A stretch of 64,000 nt of DNA from Muribaculaceae bacterium (GTDB lineage Bacteria; Bacteroidota; Bacteroidia; Bacteroidales; Muribaculaceae): contig JAIDSM010000142.1 in NCBI GenBank assembly GCA_029061225.1, positions 1-64,000 on the forward strand. Direction: 5' to 3'. Positions 62,651 through 64,000 of the stretch are shown here, piece by piece; position 1 is the first letter of the stretch; each line of letters begins with the position of its first letter. A model generated the notes under the pieces. The model did no database searches, had not been told where the DNA came from, and worked only from the letters and a program-made list of their open reading frames with translations. A program made the position numbers and the translations under genes.

Positions 62651-62757
62651 TTCATAATGCACAATACATAATTCATAATTGGCTGTGCGCTTGAATTCTA
62701 CACTCAGACAAGTTCTCAGTCTGTGGAATTATGCATTATGAATTATGCATTATGAAT
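62650..62757. repeat. Pair of inverted 7-bp tandem arrays between two stop codons
   Basis: Left array, plus strand, from the stop codon of the glycosyltransferase: ATTCATA, ATGCACA, ATACATA, ATTCATA (62650-62677). Right array, minus strand, ending on the stop codon of the C1 peptidase: ATTCATA, ATGCATA, ATTCATA, ATGCATA (62730-62757). The 50 bases between hold a small hairpin (CAGAC with GTCTG). The unit ATTCATA is shared, so the two arrays are inverted copies. Confidence 0.85.
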
Positions 62758-64000
62758 TGGTAAAGAGGTGGTCCCACGAAGGAAGCGTGATAGGCTCCTG
62801 CTTCATGGCCTTCAATATCTTAGGACTAACGTATTTCTTGTCTACGACAAGACGGAACAGATATTCGTCCATCCAGTCGTCTGTGGCGATAAGGTAACCG
62901 TCATGGCCGGTCTTTCCCCAGCTGTTTTCGATGAGCCATTTCTGAGGTTCTCCCTTGGCGTCAAGGTCGACGCCGGAAAGTGTCATGGCGTGCGAAGACG
63001 CGCTTCCCCAGGTGGATATGCGCTCTGCCTTGTCCATTCCGAACTTCGTGTCGAAAAGAGACTCATAGTCGAAGTTCTCAAGGTCGAGAGTGCCCCTTTC
63101 TCGGTCAAGGAATTTACCTACATCGCAAGAGAAATACATCGCCGTGCTGTCTTTTATCGAATTTATTGCCGCCTCTTTTAGGTCTTCCATCGGCACGTTG
63201 AGATAAGTCCAGTCCTGGCCGTCATAGCTGTGGCGGTCATAGTCGATGCGGTAGACTTTCCAGTATTCTCGTGAGGGGTCGTTCATGAGCATTATGTAGT
63301 CGTCCTTCAGGTTGTTGCCAAGTAGTTCCTTATAGAAAGACTGCGGAGTATATGTCTTTGTTTCCAATGCGTTACCCTTGCTGTCTCGTTTTGTCCATGT
63401 GAATTCCGTAGGTGGTTCGCCGAGAGCAAGTGCGAGCATCTTGTAGACCTCTCCGAGCTGTTTTGTCTTCATTTCCTGAAGGGTCTTTTCGTCCGCGCCC
63501 TTCGCTTTGGCCTGACGCAGCCGTAGTCCGTCCTCGCGAAGACGTGTAGCGAGATGGCGGCGGAATGCTGAAGTTGAGTTGGCTACTTCCGTCTCTGCCA
63601 TTGCTTCGGTGGGTACCACGCCATATTTGGTCACAATGTCGGCCACTCCGCAGAATGTACCGCCGTCTGATATGGGATTCTGGAACAGCCATTCCACCTG
63701 ACGGTCTTCCATCGGCTTATCCGATGTGTCGATCACACCCTGAAGGAAGAGGTTGGCTTTTTCCAGCTGGTCGAAAAAGAAGTTATAATTCTGAGAGAAG
63801 GTTAGTTTCGGGAGGTTATGTTTGGCCATGGCTTGTGCCCGGAGCACGTTGAGTCCGGTGAAAAGCCAGCATCGGCCTGACGATTTCTGGTCGGTGACCC
63901 CCTTTGTCTCCACTTTGTGGGAGAAATGGTCGTCAAATTTATTGCGCACCTTCTCGTTGAAGGCGAGCTTTTCGATACCAGCGGCGTTCAGCGCATTGTG
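62750..64000 (-). CDS. pepC: C1-family cysteine peptidase (PepC/bleomycin hydrolase-like), 5' end outside window
   Basis: The frame is open to base 64000, so the N-terminus lies beyond the window; GTG 63949 is inside the gene. 416 residues are visible. The papain-like triad is seen: Cys in SSGRCWLF, His in ASSHAMTLSG, Asn in IENSWG. The spacing and sequence match aminopeptidase C. It lacks any visible secretion signal in the part seen. The last residues (NS) and stop are inside the heptad array. Confidence 0.9.
   Translation of the reverse strand, partial: HNALNAAGIEKLAFNEKVRNKFDDHFSHKVETKGVTDQKSSGRCWLFTGLNVLRAQAMAKHNLPKLTFSQNYNFFFDQLEKANLFLQGVIDTSDKPMEDRQVEWLFQNPISDGGTFCGVADIVTKYGVVPTEAMAETEVANSTSAFRRHLATRLREDGLRLRQAKAKGADEKTLQEMKTKQLGEVYKMLALALGEPPTEFTWTKRDSKGNALETKTYTPQSFYKELLGNNLKDDYIMLMNDPSREYWKVYRIDYDRHSYDGQDWTYLNVPMEDLKEAAINSIKDSTAMYFSCDVGKFLDRERGTLDLENFDYESLFDTKFGMDKAERISTWGSASSHAMTLSGVDLDAKGEPQKWLIENSWGKTGHDGYLIATDDWMDEYLFRLVVDKKYVSPKILKAMKQEPITLPSWDHLFTNS

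Noticed and set aside
62650..62757. Heptad arrays as a CRISPR array
   Set aside because: Repeat units are 7 bp with no spacers, and no cas genes are present in the window.

Overview
The window is a stretch of a Bacteroidota chromosome, most likely from the order Bacteroidales and perhaps Muribaculaceae. The main reasons are Bacteroides-type promoters (TTTG, about 19 bp, TAnnTTTG; no sigma70 -10/-35 boxes), a type IX secretion system (T9SS: PorE, PorT, PorP, GldK, GldL, GldM, GldN), DUF3098, DUF4840, DUF5106 and DUF6056 proteins, and a GH115 glycosidase. The family assignment is inference; the order is well supported. No phage, IS element, CRISPR array or rRNA was seen.

Layout. 0-4.8 kb: + strand run of an RsmI-like methylase (cut by the window edge), MBL hydrolase, MtaB, a glycosyltransferase and SurE. 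4.9-9.2 kb: a candidate ncRNA, then ftsX, DUF3098, uppP, truB, queA. 9.2-10.3 kb: recO bracketed by two inward-facing small-RNA genes. 10.3-20.9 kb: ugd (+), then a long minus-strand block: porE, DUF5106, hpt, adk, gyrB, greA, HIT, acyl-CoA ligase. 21-27.7 kb: DUF4332, serine hydrolase, a third small-RNA copy, aminotransferase, luxS, xseB, GH115. 27.7-32.3 kb: polysaccharide export operon (Wza-like, Wzz-like, M23 peptidase). 32.3-39.6 kb: the accessory-looking part, with a Crp-type regulator behind a long hairpin, a DUF4840 lipoprotein, a second hairpin element, an AAA ATPase with an overlapping 86-codon partner, three serine tRNA genes (UGA, GGA, GCU), a lipoprotein, L-serine dehydratase and RNase Z. 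39.7-44.8 kb: tricorn-type protease, then KDPG aldolase and KDG kinase. 44.9-52.2 kb: T9SS operon porT-porP-gldKLMN. 52.2-62.6 kb: surface glycan genes (GtrB-like transferase, two DUF6056 membrane proteins, LTA-synthase-like enzyme, flippase, three glycosyltransferases). 62.7-64 kb: a C1 peptidase cut by the window edge.

How it fits together. Envelope biogenesis dominates: T9SS, polysaccharide export and glycan assembly, lipid-carrier recycling (UppP) and UDP-glucuronate supply (Ugd). GH115, KDG kinase and KDPG aldolase suggest uronate use. Housekeeping genes fill the rest.

The observations I think are least explained are: (1) degenerate tandem arrays with a strict 7-bp period but unrelated unit sequences, five of which sit on or directly at stop codons and one of which is translated inside ugd; (2) three copies of a small RNA gene with a shared 5' part and individual terminator hairpins; (3) two elements built as an outer inverted repeat around an inner palindrome, one forming the leader of a Crp-type regulator; (4) the ATPase plus 86-residue gene pair beside tRNA-Ser genes. 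All positions and motifs were read by eye; no database search was run.
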